64,000 nucleotides of DNA from Ottowia sp. oral taxon 894 (GCF_001262075.1 NZ_CP012073.1:310001-374000), one strand, 5' to 3'; shown: positions 38,088 through 47,772, counted from the first letter of the stretch. The notes: generated by a model not told the origin, from the sequence alone. Translations and numbers: made by a program.

Positions 38088-38399
38088 TCTGATGCCCCTT
38101 GCAGCACGGGCAAGCGCCCCTTGCGCCGCCCTGCCCCTGAAAACAGCCGCCGGATTTTCGATTGCGGTGCACGCCAGCAAAGGCTGAAAACGCTGAATCC
38201 ATTCAGCATTCAAGCAGGTTACCTGAATGAATACAGAAAATACCGGCGCGAATGGAGCAATATGCGGCCGAATTAAAAAAGAAGCGTCTGAAATCCTTTG
38301 CCTGGCGCAATCGCAGAACATGACGGCTTCTGATTTCAGGCTGCTCTGCGCCGTTGCCTTATAACCATGCTTTTTCGATCTTCTGAAAGGAATCAAGCC

Positions 38400-38864
38400 A
38401 TGCCCCATTTCGCCTGTGCAACCCGCGCAATATCAAAAGCAGGGGCCAGAGCAGGCCGCCTGCTGGCCTGCCTGGGCCTGGCCGCATCCGCCCTGCTGGC
38501 TACGCCCCTGTGGGCGGCGGGCGGCTCGTGCAACCCGGAAGGCACGCAAGCCGAACTCAATGCCTGTGCCGTGCAGACACTGGAGCGGGCGGATGCGGAA
38601 CTCAATGAGATTTACGGGCGCATCCGGGAAGCGAACCGTGACGACAAAGTGCGGCTGCGGCAGCTTCAGGCAGCGCAACAGCTGTGGCTCAAGCAGCGCG
38701 ATGCGGATTTGAAGGCGCTTTTTTCGCTGGCGCTCAATGAAAACCCGCAGGCGAAATATGGATCGGTCTATTTCATGGAATACGCCTATGCCAAAGCGCG
38801 CATGACCGAAGACCGCGCGCGCTGGCTGCGCACGGAGTTTCTGGAAAACGCGAACAAGCCCTGA
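38400..38864 (+). CDS. LprI-like (DUF1311) secreted protein, possible lysozyme inhibitor
   Basis: Encodes 154 residues from the ATG at 38400, preceded by AAAGGAATCAAGCC as ribosome-binding region. A signal peptide is followed by cleavage after ...PLWAAGG. The mature part has the DUF1311 pattern: CNPEGTQAELNACAVQTLER (paired cysteines) and DAELNEIYGRI, then LQAAQQLWLKQRDADL. Family members include the lysozyme inhibitor LprI of Mycobacterium, so a periplasmic protective role is possible. Two conserved cysteines probably form a disulfide. Monogenic, with ftsK starting about 170 bp downstream. Confidence 0.8.
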   Translation: MPHFACATRAISKAGARAGRLLACLGLAASALLATPLWAAGGSCNPEGTQAELNACAVQTLERADAELNEIYGRIREANRDDKVRLRQLQAAQQLWLKQRDADLKALFSLALNENPQAKYGSVYFMEYAYAKARMTEDRARWLRTEFLENANKP

Positions 38865-39036
38865 AGACTTGCTTATTGCCTGGAACCACAGGCGCGGCCA
38901 GGTTTTGCGCTTGTCCGCTTTGCGTTTATTTCCGCTTGGCCAGAGGTCCGGCAAGTGTCGGCAGCGCTGCTGAAGGCGGTTTGCCATGCGGCCCTGGCAG
39001 GCTGCGGTAAGCTTGCCCGATACTGTTTTTTTGAAC

Positions 39037-41676
39037 ATGGCTTATTCCCTCAAAACCCTGGATTCCCCTGCGGGCAGGCCGCCGGCCACGCTGGCGCGCG
39101 TCTCGCAAGAGCTGCTGCTGCTGGCGGGCGCGGTGGCGCTGGCGTTTGCCGTTCTCGCGCTCACAACCTACTCGCCGCAAGATGCCGCCTGGTCCACTTC
39201 CGGCGCGGGCGGCCCGGTGCGCAACGCGGGCGGCAAGCTGGGCGCGTGGCTGGCTGATCTGTCTTACGTGCTGCTGGGCTTTTCCGCCTGGTGGTGCGTG
39301 GCTGCTGGCTTGCGCGCCTGGCTGAGCGGCGTGGCGGCATGGATGCGCGGCGCGCCCCAGCCCGCGCCGGCGCGCGGCTTTTGGCAGCGCTTGCTGCCGC
39401 GCCGCGTGGGCTTTTGGCTGGGGCTGGGGCTGCTGCTGCTGGCCAGCTCGTGCCTGGAGTGGATGCGCCTTTATCAGTGGGATGGCCTGCTGCCCGGCAA
39501 GGCGGGCGGCGCGCTGGGCGCGCTGGGCGGGCCGCTGGCCACGCAATGGCTGGGGCCTGTCGGCTCCACTTTGCTGGGCATGGCGGGCGTCATGGTGGGC
39601 GCGGCCTTGGCGTTGGACTTTTCATGGGGCCGCATGGCCGAGCGGGTGGGCGCGCTGGTCTGCGCCCTGGGCCGCGCCTTTGGCTCCCACCTTGCCCGGC
39701 TGCAAGACGGCTACGTGGGCTACCGCGCCGCCCGCCAGCGGCACGATTTGCACAAGACCGCCGACGTTCCCCCCGCCGCCGACGCGCCGCCCCCGGCCGC
39801 GCAAGCGCCCGCCGCGCGGCGCGTGGAGCCGCAGGTCATTGAACTGCCCGCCGCCACGCCCGCTCCGGCCTCTGCCGCCGCGCCCGCTGAAAGCGCCATC
39901 TTGCGCGACGCCGCCGGGCCGGTTGAAACCGTGGAGCCGCGCCCTGCGCGCGAGTCCCGCGAAGCCACGCCTGAGCGCGACACTTTTGCCGCCTTTGCCG
40001 CCCGGCACGAACCCACGCTGGACGATCTTCCGCCCTTCGATCCCGACGAGCCGCCAGGCCCTGCCCTGGCCGATGCCTTCGCCGTCCGCCCGGCGGGGCC
40101 TGCCATCACGGCGCCCGCTCCCTTGCAGCCCAGCGAGCGCGTGGCCAAAGAGCGCCAGAAACCCCTGTTCGCCGACATTCCCGACAGCCCCCTGCCGCAG
40201 GTGAGCCTGCTTGACGTCGCCCCCGTGCAAAGCGAGAACATGGGCGCCGACGCGCTGGAGATGACCAGCCGCCTGATCGAGAAAAAGCTCAAGGACTTTG
40301 GCGTGCAGGTGCACGTGGTGCACGCCTCGCCCGGCCCCGTCATCACCCGCTACGAGATTGAACCGGCCACCGGCGTCAAGGGCGCGCAAGTCGTCAATCT
40401 CGCCAAGGACCTGGCCCGCAGCCTCAGCCTCGTTTCCATCCGCGTCGTTGAAACCATTCCCGGCAAGAACTACATGGCCCTGGAGCTGCCCAACGCCAAG
40501 CGGCAGACCATCCACCTCTCCGAAATCCTCGGCTCGCAGGTCTATCACGAAGCCAAAAGCCTGCTGACCGTCGGCCTGGGCAAAGACATCATCGGCAACC
40601 CCGTCGTGGCCGATCTGGCAAAGATGCCCCACGTGCTGGTCGCCGGCACCACCGGCTCGGGCAAGTCCGTCGGCATCAACGCCATGATCCTCAGCCTGCT
40701 CTACAAGGCCGAACCGAAAGACGTGCGCCTGCTCATGGTCGATCCCAAGATGCTGGAAATGAGCGTCTATGAAGGCATTCCGCATCTACTCTGCCCCGTG
40801 GTCACCGACATGAAGCAGGCCGCCCACGGCCTGAACTGGTGCGTGGCCGAAATGGAGCGCCGCTACAAGCTCATGAGCAAGGCCGGCGTGCGCAACCTGG
40901 CCAGCTTCAACAAAAAAATCGACGACGCCCGCGCGCAGGGCCAGTTCATCTACAACCCCTTCAGCCTCACCCCCGACGACCCGGAGCCGCTGGAGCGCCT
41001 GCCCCACATCGTCGTCGTCATTGACGAGCTGGCCGACCTCATGATGGTCGTGGGCAAGAAAATTGAAGAACTCATCGCCCGCCTGGCGCAAAAGGCGCGC
41101 GCCGCCGGCATTCACCTCATCCTGGCCACCCAGCGCCCCAGCGTGGACGTCATCACCGGCCTCATCAAGGCCAACATCCCCACGCGCATCGCCTTTCAGG
41201 TCAGCAGCAAGATCGACAGCCGCACCATCCTGGACCAGATGGGCGCCGAAACCCTGCTCGGCATGGGCGACATGCTCTACCTGCCCGCCGGCGTGGGCCT
41301 GCCCCAGCGCGTGCACGGCGCCTTCGTCAGCGACGACGAAGTGCACCGCGTCGTCGAATACCTCAAATCCCAGGGCGAGCCGAACTACATCGAAGGCGTG
41401 CTCGAAGGCGGCGTGGCCGATGGCGAAGACAGCGGCGGCAGCGCCTCCTACAGCGGCGAAGGCTTTGGCGGCGGCGACGAGCAAGACGCCATGTACGACC
41501 GCGCCGTCGAATTCGTCCTCACCCAGCGCAAGGCCACCATCTCCGCCCTGCAACGCGCCCTGCGCATCGGCTATGGCCGCTCCGCCCGCCTGCTTGACTC
41601 CATGGAAGCGGCAGGCCTGGTCAGCCCCATGGACGAGCGCAACAACCGCACCATCCTCGTGCCCCCGCGCGACTGA
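39037..41676 (+). CDS. ftsK: DNA translocase FtsK
   Basis: Encodes 879 residues from the ATG at 39037. It is the hexameric motor that pumps chromosome dimers at the septum and activates XerCD at dif. Four N-terminal membrane segments (about residues 20-190) are followed by an Ala/Pro-rich linker of roughly 200 residues. The motor comes next: Walker [17 protein letters not shown] near 537, Walker [15 protein letters not shown], and [20 protein letters not shown]. The C-terminal winged-helix gamma domain ([20 protein letters not shown]) reads KOPS sites. Complete and of normal length for a short-linker FtsK. The usual Burkholderiales neighbours trxB and lolA are not adjacent. Confidence 0.96.
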   Translation: MAYSLKTLDSPAGRPPATLARVSQELLLLAGAVALAFAVLALTTYSPQDAAWSTSGAGGPVRNAGGKLGAWLADLSYVLLGFSAWWCVAAGLRAWLSGVAAWMRGAPQPAPARGFWQRLLPRRVGFWLGLGLLLLASSCLEWMRLYQWDGLLPGKAGGALGALGGPLATQWLGPVGSTLLGMAGVMVGAALALDFSWGRMAERVGALVCALGRAFGSHLARLQDGYVGYRAARQRHDLHKTADVPPAADAPPPAAQAPAARRVEPQVIELPAATPAPASAAAPAESAILRDAAGPVETVEPRPARESREATPERDTFAAFAARHEPTLDDLPPFDPDEPPGPALADAFAVRPAGPAITAPAPLQPSERVAKERQKPLFADIPDSPLPQVSLLDVAPVQSENMGADALEMTSRLIEKKLKDFGVQVHVVHASPGPVITRYEIEPATGVKGAQVVNLAKDLARSLSLVSIRVVETIPGKNYMALELPNAKRQTIHLSEILGSQVYHEAKSLLTVGLGKDIIGNPVVADLAKMPHVLVAGTTGSGKSVGINAMILSLLYKAEPKDVRLLMVDPKMLEMSVYEGIPHLLCPVVTDMKQAAHGLNWCVAEMERRYKLMSKAGVRNLASFNKKIDDARAQGQFIYNPFSLTPDDPEPLERLPHIVVVIDELADLMMVVGKKIEELIARLAQKARAAGIHLILATQRPSVDVITGLIKANIPTRIAFQVSSKIDSRTILDQMGAETLLGMGDMLYLPAGVGLPQRVHGAFVSDDEVHRVVEYLKSQGEPNYIEGVLEGGVADGEDSGGSASYSGEGFGGGDEQDAMYDRAVEFVLTQRKATISALQRALRIGYGRSARLLDSMEAAGLVSPMDERNNRTILVPPRD

Positions 41677-41790
41677 GGCCGCCCGCGCCGCGCCAGCCCC
41701 CCGCTCATGGCCCGGCTGCGGGCAGCCCAAAAAGCGGAACAGCCCGGCAAAGCTCAAGCAGCGGGCGAAAAAGCCCAATACGCCACTTCA

Positions 41791-41880
41791 TTTCGCTCTT
41801 CTATTCATAGCATGATGTCCTAGTGGAAACAGCGCGGAATGCCTTTTCAGCCCCTTTCAATTTGCTCCTCTTGTTGATAA
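41791..41880 (+). repeat. Family A repeat, full copy
   Basis: TTTCGCTCTTCTATTCATAGC, core GCATGATGTCCTAGTGGAAA, and TTTCAATTTGCTCCTCTTGT then TGATAA. The two GCTC-TTC/GCTCCTC end motifs are 69 bp apart. It lies between ftsK and dapE. Confidence 0.9.
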
Positions 41881-41955
41881 CCCCGCCGCGCGCTCCAACA
41901 CCTGCGGACGGCTTGCAGGCGGGTCTTCAGCGCCGGGCCGCCGCCAGCGCTCCCT

Positions 41956-42035
41956 GCCCTTTTCTCCGCCCTTTTCTCCGCCCTTTTCCCCGCTCTTTCC
42001 TCCGCCCTTTCCCCGCTCTTTCCTCCACCCCTTGC
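41956..42035 (+). repeat. Pyrimidine-rich tandem repeat upstream of dapE
   Basis: About six imperfect copies of CCCTTTTCTCCG and variants (CGCTCTTTCCTC) run to 27 bp before the dapE start. The top strand is nearly all pyrimidine except for isolated G. No hairpin is possible, so this is a simple-sequence tract rather than a terminator. Confidence 0.8.
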
Positions 42036-42061
42036 CAAGCCACTCGCGCCACAACCCCGCC

Positions 42062-43243
42062 ATGACCGCCCTGCCCTCCTCACCCACCCTGCTGCTGGCC
42101 CAGGCCCTGCTCGCGCGCCCCTCCGTCACGCCCGATGACGCGGGCTGCATGGACCTCATCCGCCAGCGCATCGAACCGCTGGGCTTTGTCTGCGAAGACA
42201 TGAGCAGCGGCCCCGCCAGCGCGCGCGTGCGCAACCTCTGGGCCAGGCGCGCCGCCGCCCAGCCCGCAGGCACGCTGGTTTTTGCGGGCCACACCGACGT
42301 GGTGCCCCCCGGCCCGCCCGGGCGCTGGAGCAGCCCGCCTTTCGAGCCGCAAGTGCGCGGCGGCAAGCTCTACGCCCGGGGCGCGAGCGACATGAAAAGC
42401 TCCATCGCCGCCTTCATCGTCGCCGCCGAAGAATTTTTCCGGGCACAGCCGCAAGCGCCGCTGAACGTGGCCCTGCTGCTCACCAGCGACGAAGAAGGCC
42501 CCGCCACCGACGGCACCGTGGCCGCCTGCCGCCAGCTTCAGGCGCGCGGCGAGCGGCTCGACTGGTGCATCGTGGGCGAACCCACCGCCGTGCAACGCAC
42601 GGGCGACATGATCAAAAACGGCCGCCGTGGCTCCCTCTCGGGGCGCCTGACCGTGCGCGGCGTGCAAGGCCACGTCGCCTACCCCCACCTGGCCCGCAAC
42701 CCCCTGCACGAGCTGGCCCCCGCCCTGGCCGAACTGGCCGCCACGCAGTGGGACGCAGGCAACGACAGCTTTCCCCCCACCACCTGGCAAGTGAGCAACC
42801 TGCACGCCGGCACGGGCGCCACCAACGTCATCCCCGGCGAAGCCGTCATGGACTTCAACTTCCGCTTCTGCACCGAATCCACGCCCGAGAGCCTTCAGCA
42901 GCGCCTGCAAGCCGTGCTGCACAAGCACGGGCTGGACTTCTCCATTGAATGGACGCTTAACGGCCAGCCTTTCCTCACCCGCCCCGGCCCGCTGGTCGAT
43001 GCCGCCCGCGCCGCCATCCACGCCGAAACCGGCCTGCAAACCGAGCTATCCACCAGCGGCGGCACCAGCGACGGCCGCTTCATCGCCCGCATCTGCCCCC
43101 AGGTCATCGAACTCGGCCCGCCCAACGCCACCATCCACCAAATCGACGAGCACATCGCCCTGGCCGACCTGGAGCCGCTCAAAAACATCTACCGCCGCAT
43201 GCTGGAGCGCCTGGCCTGCCAGCCCGCCCCGGCGCAGAGTTAG
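42062..43243 (+). CDS. dapE: Succinyl-diaminopimelate desuccinylase DapE
   Basis: Encodes 393 residues from the ATG at 42062. M20-family zinc peptidase that hydrolyses N-succinyl-LL-diaminopimelate in lysine and peptidoglycan synthesis. Metal-binding and catalytic blocks are intact: [12 protein letters not shown] (His ligand and the following Asp), GRGASDMK-type motif as [15 protein letters not shown] (bridging Asp), and [14 protein letters not shown] (catalytic Glu-Glu). The dimerisation domain carries [21 protein letters not shown], and the late histidine block is [16 protein letters not shown]. The usual partner dapD is not in the window. Confidence 0.95.
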   Translation: MTALPSSPTLLLAQALLARPSVTPDDAGCMDLIRQRIEPLGFVCEDMSSGPASARVRNLWARRAAAQPAGTLVFAGHTDVVPPGPPGRWSSPPFEPQVRGGKLYARGASDMKSSIAAFIVAAEEFFRAQPQAPLNVALLLTSDEEGPATDGTVAACRQLQARGERLDWCIVGEPTAVQRTGDMIKNGRRGSLSGRLTVRGVQGHVAYPHLARNPLHELAPALAELAATQWDAGNDSFPPTTWQVSNLHAGTGATNVIPGEAVMDFNFRFCTESTPESLQQRLQAVLHKHGLDFSIEWTLNGQPFLTRPGPLVDAARAAIHAETGLQTELSTSGGTSDGRFIARICPQVIELGPPNATIHQIDEHIALADLEPLKNIYRRMLERLACQPAPAQS

Positions 43244-43283
43244 CCCCAGACAGGGCCTGCCGCCGCCTTGCCATCTTTGCTAT

Positions 43284-43374
43284 TTTCCGCTCCTTGATTG
43301 ATAGCAAGATGTCCTAGTCAAACCTGCGCAAGACGGCGTTTGGAACCCCTGAATTTGCTCCTCTTTCTGATAAA
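43284..43374 (+). repeat. Family A repeat, full copy
   Basis: TTCCGCTCCTTGATTGATAGC, core AAGATGTCCTAGTCAAA, and CCTGAATTTGCTCCTCTTTC then TGATAA. It lies between dapE and the DUF2459 gene. Confidence 0.9.
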
Positions 43375-43430
43375 CCCCGGCCCAGCGCCACGAGCCGCGC
43401 CGCCCTCGCCAGCGCGCCCGCCTGCCGCTC

Positions 43431-44147
43431 ATGAACCACCGCCTGCCGCGCCCCGCCCGCCTGCTCCTTCGCGCCGCCTGCACCCTCTTCGCGCTGGCGC
43501 TGCTGTATTTGCTGGCCGCCGCCGCGCTGGGCTGCGTGCGCCTGAACACCGCCCGCCCGCCTGTGGCTGAAAGCCGTATCACTATCTACCTTCTCAGCAA
43601 CGGCCTGCACACCGACATCGTCATGCCTTTGAGCAACGAATGGTTGGACTGGCGCAGCCTGCTCGGCCCGCAAAGCGCCTCTTTGGCCGCCACCCACATC
43701 GCCATCGGCTGGGGCGAACGCGCCTTCTATCTGGAAACCCCCACCTGGGCGCAAGCGCGCGCCAGCACCGCGCTCAAGGCCATCAGCGGCCTGGGCCGCG
43801 CCACCTTGCATATCACCTACCTGCCGCACGCCCCGCCCGCCACCGCGCACAGCCCGGCCCTGCCAATCACCCCCGCCGAATATCTGAAACTGGCGCAAGG
43901 CATCCGCCCCTACTTCCAGACCGCCCCCAATGGCCTGGCCCGCCCCATCCCCGCCAGCGCCTATGGCGAAACCGACGCCTTCTACGAAGCCCACGGCCGC
44001 TATAGCCTTTTGAGCACCTGCAACACCTGGACCAACGCCCGCCTGCGCCAGGCCGGCCTGCCCGCCGTGGCCTGGACCCCCTTCGCCCAGCCGCTGCTGC
44101 AAGCGTGGCAGGCGGCGCGGGCGGATGCCGCCACGGTAAACCGATGA
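43431..44147 (+). CDS. DUF2459 (TIGR02117-like) membrane-anchored protein
   Basis: Encodes 238 residues. One N-terminal membrane segment (LLLRAACTLFALALLYLLAA) is followed by a periplasmic-looking domain with the family signature ITIYLLSNGLHTDIVMPL, then ATHIAIGWGERAFYLETPTW and YSLLSTCNTWTNARLRQAG. The ordered His, Asp and Cys residues look like a papain-like or related catalytic arrangement, but no activity is established for this family. Length is normal. Confidence 0.8.
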   Translation: MNHRLPRPARLLLRAACTLFALALLYLLAAAALGCVRLNTARPPVAESRITIYLLSNGLHTDIVMPLSNEWLDWRSLLGPQSASLAATHIAIGWGERAFYLETPTWAQARASTALKAISGLGRATLHITYLPHAPPATAHSPALPITPAEYLKLAQGIRPYFQTAPNGLARPIPASAYGETDAFYEAHGRYSLLSTCNTWTNARLRQAGLPAVAWTPFAQPLLQAWQAARADAATVNR

Positions 44148-44305
44148 ATGCCGCAAGAACGAGCAAAAAAGCCGTTCAGGCCCCTTAAAGCAGTACCTGT
44201 TCCGAAATACCGGGAAAACCCGCCATCAGATATGCCATCAGGCTGATGATGGAATCTCCAGGCCGCATCGCCCGGCGGCCTGCGGGCCTATCCATGCCTG
44301 TTTCC

Positions 44306-44950
44306 TCATTCAGGCTTCAGTTCGATATCAAGGGTTTGCGGGTCATCCTCGATTTCAAGCTTGAAAAGTTCATTGGCCTTCTCGCCAATATTTTTGGTCA
44401 TGTAACCCGTCCAGGCCGCCATGGCGCCCGCTCCCACAACAGGAAGCCATTTGCCGATGCTTGATTTAATGGCCTGCTGCGTCACCCTGCCGCCCAGCAT
44501 GGCAATAATATTCTGGATAACCCGCAAGGATGCGCGCTTGACCAGTATTTTCCCGCCGTGAATGGTCAAAAGACTTCCGGCGCTGCTGCCCATGGCGGTG
44601 AGAAAAATGCCCATCAGCAACTCCTTGGTCAATTGCGCCTGCTTGCCATTGGCCACGCCAATGTCATAAACCATCTGAATCTGGTTGCGAATCACCAGCG
44701 TCAGCTCGGGAATAACGGCAGCCATGCCCCAGGGGCCGGGAATCAGGCTCGCGCCGCCCGAAATGGCTGCATTATTCCGGGTGTAACTTGATATCAGACC
44801 GGAGACGCTATCGAGCTGCGGAAGGTTGCTGGGGTTTTTCCTGTAATAATCAGACCGGTTTTCAATGACGTAATCAAAAGCGGAATTGAGGGCAGAATGC
44901 AGGGCGCCGCTATCGCCTGATTCTTCGGGGCGGGGGGTTTCATGGCTCAT
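44306..44950 (-). CDS. EcsC/DUF697-like membrane-associated protein
   Basis: Encodes 214 residues. An acidic N-terminus is followed by hydrophobic, glycine-rich helices: ISGGASLIPGPWGMAAVIPE, LLMGIFLTAMGSSAGSLLTI, and WLPVVGAGAMAAWTGYMTKN. The LTLVIRNQIQMVYDIGVANG block resembles EcsC and DUF697-type proteins, which often accompany GTPases or stress systems. Exact family uncertain. It is the last gene of a leftward four-gene run after the WYL regulator, a 52-residue membrane protein and a zinc-ribbon protein. Confidence 0.65.
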   Translation of the reverse strand: MSHETPRPEESGDSGALHSALNSAFDYVIENRSDYYRKNPSNLPQLDSVSGLISSYTRNNAAISGGASLIPGPWGMAAVIPELTLVIRNQIQMVYDIGVANGKQAQLTKELLMGIFLTAMGSSAGSLLTIHGGKILVKRASLRVIQNIIAMLGGRVTQQAIKSSIGKWLPVVGAGAMAAWTGYMTKNIGEKANELFKLEIEDDPQTLDIELKPE

Positions 44951-45005
44951 GGCTTGTTTTTCCTTTGAAAAGGTTGGTTGATGAAAATGCCTGAACGCCT
45001 GCGGC

Positions 45006-45197
45006 TTACAGTTTCAGGCTGGCGGCGATTCTTTCCAGCGCTGTGGCTTCGCGCGATTCAAGCTCGCGGCAGCCGCATTGAGGGCAATGGTCGAACCATT
45101 CCACGCCGGCTTGCAGGGCGTCGCTTTTGGGGCTGACGGTTTTGCGCCATTGGCATTTCGGGCAATGCCAGGTGGTGGGCGGGGGTTTGATGGGCAT
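45006..45197 (-). CDS. Small zinc-ribbon protein
   Basis: Encodes 63 residues with two CxxC knuckles (WHCPKCQWRK and DHCPQCGCRE) separated by about 20 residues, a classic zinc ribbon with no other domain. It lies 16 bp after the small membrane protein gene on the same strand. Small zinc ribbons often mediate protein or nucleic-acid contacts, but its role here is unknown. Confidence 0.75.
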   Translation of the reverse strand: MPIKPPPTTWHCPKCQWRKTVSPKSDALQAGVEWFDHCPQCGCRELESREATALERIAASLKL

Positions 45198-45213
45198 GGT
45201 TTTCTCCTTGCAT

Positions 45214-45372
45214 TTACTGTTGGGAATGATTCAATATCCGCAGCGCGGTTTTGAGCGCCATGAAAATGCCCCAGATGGTGCAGGCCAGCATGAAAATGAA
45301 AATGCCCAGAATGACAAAGCGCCAAAGCAGCAACAGGGCCACGGCAAGAATCAGGGCGGTCAGAAAATTCAT
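45214..45372 (-). CDS. 52-residue membrane protein coupled to the WYL regulator
   Basis: The ATG at 45370-45372 overlaps the WYL gene stop codon (ATGA), fixing the start. Translation gives MNFLTALILAVALLLLWRF, then VILGIFIFMLACTIWGIFM and a basic tail LKTALRILNHSQQ. Two tightly packed hydrophobic segments make up nearly the whole protein. Coupled translation with a transcription regulator and a following zinc-ribbon gene suggests a functional set. An AAGGAG-type site follows its stop for the next gene. Confidence 0.7.
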   Translation of the reverse strand: MNFLTALILAVALLLLWRFVILGIFIFMLACTIWGIFMALKTALRILNHSQQ

Positions 45373-46487
45373 GGCTGCTCCTTGGCTGGCTTTGCGGTTT
45401 GTTTTTCAGCGGCTTTTCCGGCTTTTTCCCCGGCTTTTTTTCCGGCTCGTGTTTTTGACGGCGTTTCAGAACGGGTTTTAGTGCGGGTTTCGGGCAGCCA
45501 TTGCCGCAGGGTTTCCTGCACGCTGAGGATGAGTTGCTCTTCCCATTCTTGGGGTTCGAGGATGCGCACGTGGGGCATCCAATAGCGCACGATGGGCAGC
45601 AGCTGCTGCGGGTGGTGGATGGTGGCGGTAACCAGCAGGCTGCCGTCGGCGTCGGCGCGGATGATTTGGCCGGGCAGCAAATCGCGCCGAGTGAAGTAGT
45701 GCGCGACGGCGGCGGCCACGCGCAAGGTGGCTTCCACAGGCTGCCGGGTAAACCAGATGTCGGGCTGCCGCTCTAGGTAGGCAAGGTGCTCGGGCTGCGG
45801 GGCGAAGCGCGCGTGCTCGTCCACGCGCAGCGCTTCGATGCGGGCAACGCTGAAGTTTTTGAGCTGCTGCGCGGCTGTCTGCGCGCCTGTTTGTGCGTTC
45901 AGCTCGGCGGCGGCCAGGTACCAGATGCCGTTTTTGTGAATCAGGCGGTAAGGGTGCGTCTGGCGCGGCTTGCCCTTGTAGGTGAATTGGCAGGGGCGGT
46001 GCTGTTGCACGGCTGTTTGCAGCTGCTCAAAGGTGCGGCTTTGCCCGCGCAAGTCTTCTTCCGGCACGGGCTGCACGTGCAGGCCCCGGTCGGCGGGGCG
46101 GGTTTCGATTTGCCCGATCAGCCAGAGCAGGCTGGCGTCGGGGAACAGGGCGGCGGCGCCTGCCAGCTGGCTGTATTCGCTCAGGTAGCGCGCGGGGATG
46201 GTGCTGCGCCGGGCAGAGGCAATGCGCCATTCGCCTTCGGGCGTGCGCTCGGCGATGCCTTTGAGGCGCTCGAACAAATCGCGCTCGATGGTGCGCACGT
46301 CCACGCCGAATTGCTGGGCGAGTTGCTGTTTGTCAAGGATGTCGCCCTGGTGCAGCAGGGCAATGATGTGCGAGAGGCGCTGGGCCAGTTTTTCGCCCTT
46401 GGGGCGGGCAGCGGCGGGTGCGGGCGCGGCGGGCGATACCGCTGACGCAGCGGGTGCGGCGGCAGGCTTGGGTTTGGCGCGGGGCAT
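45369..46487 (-). CDS. WYL-domain transcriptional regulator
   Basis: Encodes 372 residues. After an Ala/Pro-rich N-terminus (about 35 residues) comes a winged-helix domain (QRLSHIIALLHQGDILDKQQ, FGVDVRTIERDLFERLKG). The WYL domain spans about residues 150-235 (CQFTYKGKPRQTHPYRLIHK followed by GIWYLAAAE, with WYL intact) and then the WCX extension. The C-terminal 40 residues are Lys/Ala-rich and low-complexity. WYL regulators commonly control defence, DNA-damage or phage-response genes by binding a nucleic-acid or nucleotide ligand. This gene heads a four-gene operon and faces an XRE-type gene across a 117-bp divergent spacer. Confidence 0.85.
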   Translation of the reverse strand: MPRAKPKPAAAPAASAVSPAAPAPAAARPKGEKLAQRLSHIIALLHQGDILDKQQLAQQFGVDVRTIERDLFERLKGIAERTPEGEWRIASARRSTIPARYLSEYSQLAGAAALFPDASLLWLIGQIETRPADRGLHVQPVPEEDLRGQSRTFEQLQTAVQQHRPCQFTYKGKPRQTHPYRLIHKNGIWYLAAAELNAQTGAQTAAQQLKNFSVARIEALRVDEHARFAPQPEHLAYLERQPDIWFTRQPVEATLRVAAAVAHYFTRRDLLPGQIIRADADGSLLVTATIHHPQQLLPIVRYWMPHVRILEPQEWEEQLILSVQETLRQWLPETRTKTRSETPSKTRAGKKAGEKAGKAAEKQTAKPAKEQP

Positions 46488-46604
46488 GGCGGTGTTGCGA
46501 GAGGGATTGAAGTTGCGATGCCGGGCAGTTTAGGAAGAGGTTGCGACAAGTTGTGTCGCATATGCAGAAGGGAGATAGCTTGAATTTCGTGAATATGTTA
46601 GCGC

Positions 46605-46919
46605 ATGTATCTTTTGATTGTGCCGGATACGTGCGGCTCCGGCGGCATGCCTGGCCGCACGCTCATGCGCATGGCGGATGGGGTCGATCAGGCGCTGGGG
46701 CAGGCGCTGCGCAAGCTGCGGACAGAGCGGGGCTGGAGCCAGTCCGATCTGGCTTTGCGCGCTGACATGGACCGCAACTACCTTTCGCTGATCGAGCTAG
46801 GCCGCAACAGCCCCAGCGTGCGCATGCTGCTGCGCCTGTGCCTGGCGCTGGATGTGCGCGCGGCCGATGTGCTGGATGACGTGGAGCGCCGCATGGCGCT
46901 GCTGAAGGCGCGGGACTGA
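46605..46919 (+). CDS. XRE-family helix-turn-helix protein
   Basis: Encodes 104 residues from 46605. A shorter start at 46647 or 46665 is equally plausible because no clear ribosome-binding site decides. The HTH_3 domain is QALRKLRTERGWSQSDLALR, then DMDRNYLSLIELGRNSPSV and MLLRLCLALDVRAADVLDD. There is no fused effector domain. It is divergent from the WYL operon and could co-regulate the shared spacer. Confidence 0.75.
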   Translation: MYLLIVPDTCGSGGMPGRTLMRMADGVDQALGQALRKLRTERGWSQSDLALRADMDRNYLSLIELGRNSPSVRMLLRLCLALDVRAADVLDDVERRMALLKARD

Positions 46920-46929
46920 AGGTGAAAGC

Positions 46930-47620
46930 CGCGCGGCGCTGGCGCGGAAGGGGCCGGGCGGCAAGCCGGCGGTCTGCGCCGCGCCCAAACCCCGCGCCTG
47001 TCATCCGCGCCCTGAGCCGCCCGCCGCCCCGGCCAGCAGCTGCACTACTGGCGGCACGCGCCAGCAGGCGAGCCGCCCTGCCTGCCGAAGAAGCTGTCAT
47101 TTGCCAGGACGAATGGCTCATCGTGGCCGGCAAGCCTCATTTCATGCCCGTCACGCCCAGCGGCCCCCTTCGTCCGGCAGAGCCTGCTGGTTCGCCTTCG
47201 CCGCAAGCTGGGCCTGCCCGTGTCAAGCCCCATTCACTGCATTGACTGCAATACCACCGGGCTAGTGGCCTTCGCCGTGCAGCTTCCCGCGCCGCCTGCC
47301 AGCAGCTTTTCTGAACAGGTTCTCAGCCAGCGGCAAGTCAGCCGCACATGCGAGTCCATCGCGCAGACGCTCCCGGCCTGCCTAACCGCCCTGCTCCGCC
47401 GTCCACGCGCCGCAGCCGTCTGCTGCGCCATGAGCACTTTTTCACCATGCACGGAGGCTGAAGGCACTCCCAGCAGCGAAACGCGCATGGCCCGCCTTGC
47501 GCCCCCTGCAACTGCTGGCGCGCCGCCTGGCCTTTGCCGACCCTTTCACCGGACCGCCGCGCGAGTTTGAAAGCCACCTGGCGCTCAGCGGCCTGCGCAA
47601 ACGAAGCCGCCGCCCAGCAG
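46930..47620 (+). pseudogene. RluA-family pseudouridine synthase pseudogene
   Basis: Fragments of a 23S rRNA-type pseudouridine synthase are spread over several frames: LHYWRHAPAGE, then VICQDEWLIVAGKPHFMPVT (first conserved block), LRRKLGLP, a damaged catalytic block (SPIH..D..TTGLVAFAVQ, expected HRLDRDTAGLV), HEHFFTMH-type and EGTPSSET, and finally LQLLARRLAFADPFTG followed by PREFES. At least three frame changes and the loss of the HRLD catalytic motif show it is dead. A short TGAACAGGTTCTCAG insertion (family B end) interrupts it at 47311. Confidence 0.75.
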
Positions 47621-47684
47621 CGGCCCAGCCAACGCGCCTGCTCACGGCTACGCTCCCCGGCACAAGCTGGCCGGTATCAAGCCT

Positions 47685-47772
47685 TAAAAAGAGGAGCGGA
47701 TTTGAATGCGTTCAAATGCCGCCTGGCGCAATTTGTACTAGGACTTAATGCTATTGAAACAGTAGCTGAATT
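47685..47772 (-). repeat. Family A repeat, full copy (reverse)
   Basis: AAAAAGAGGAGCGGATTTGAA, core GTACTAGGACTTAATGCTATTG, AACAGTAGCTGAA (written in pieces). It is the last feature before the rseP promoter region. The stretch 47621-47684 holds only pseudogene debris. Confidence 0.8.

Noticed and set aside
41956..42035. CRISPR-like array
   Set aside because: The repeated 12-13-bp units have no unique spacers and no cas genes occur in the window. It is a simple tandem tract.
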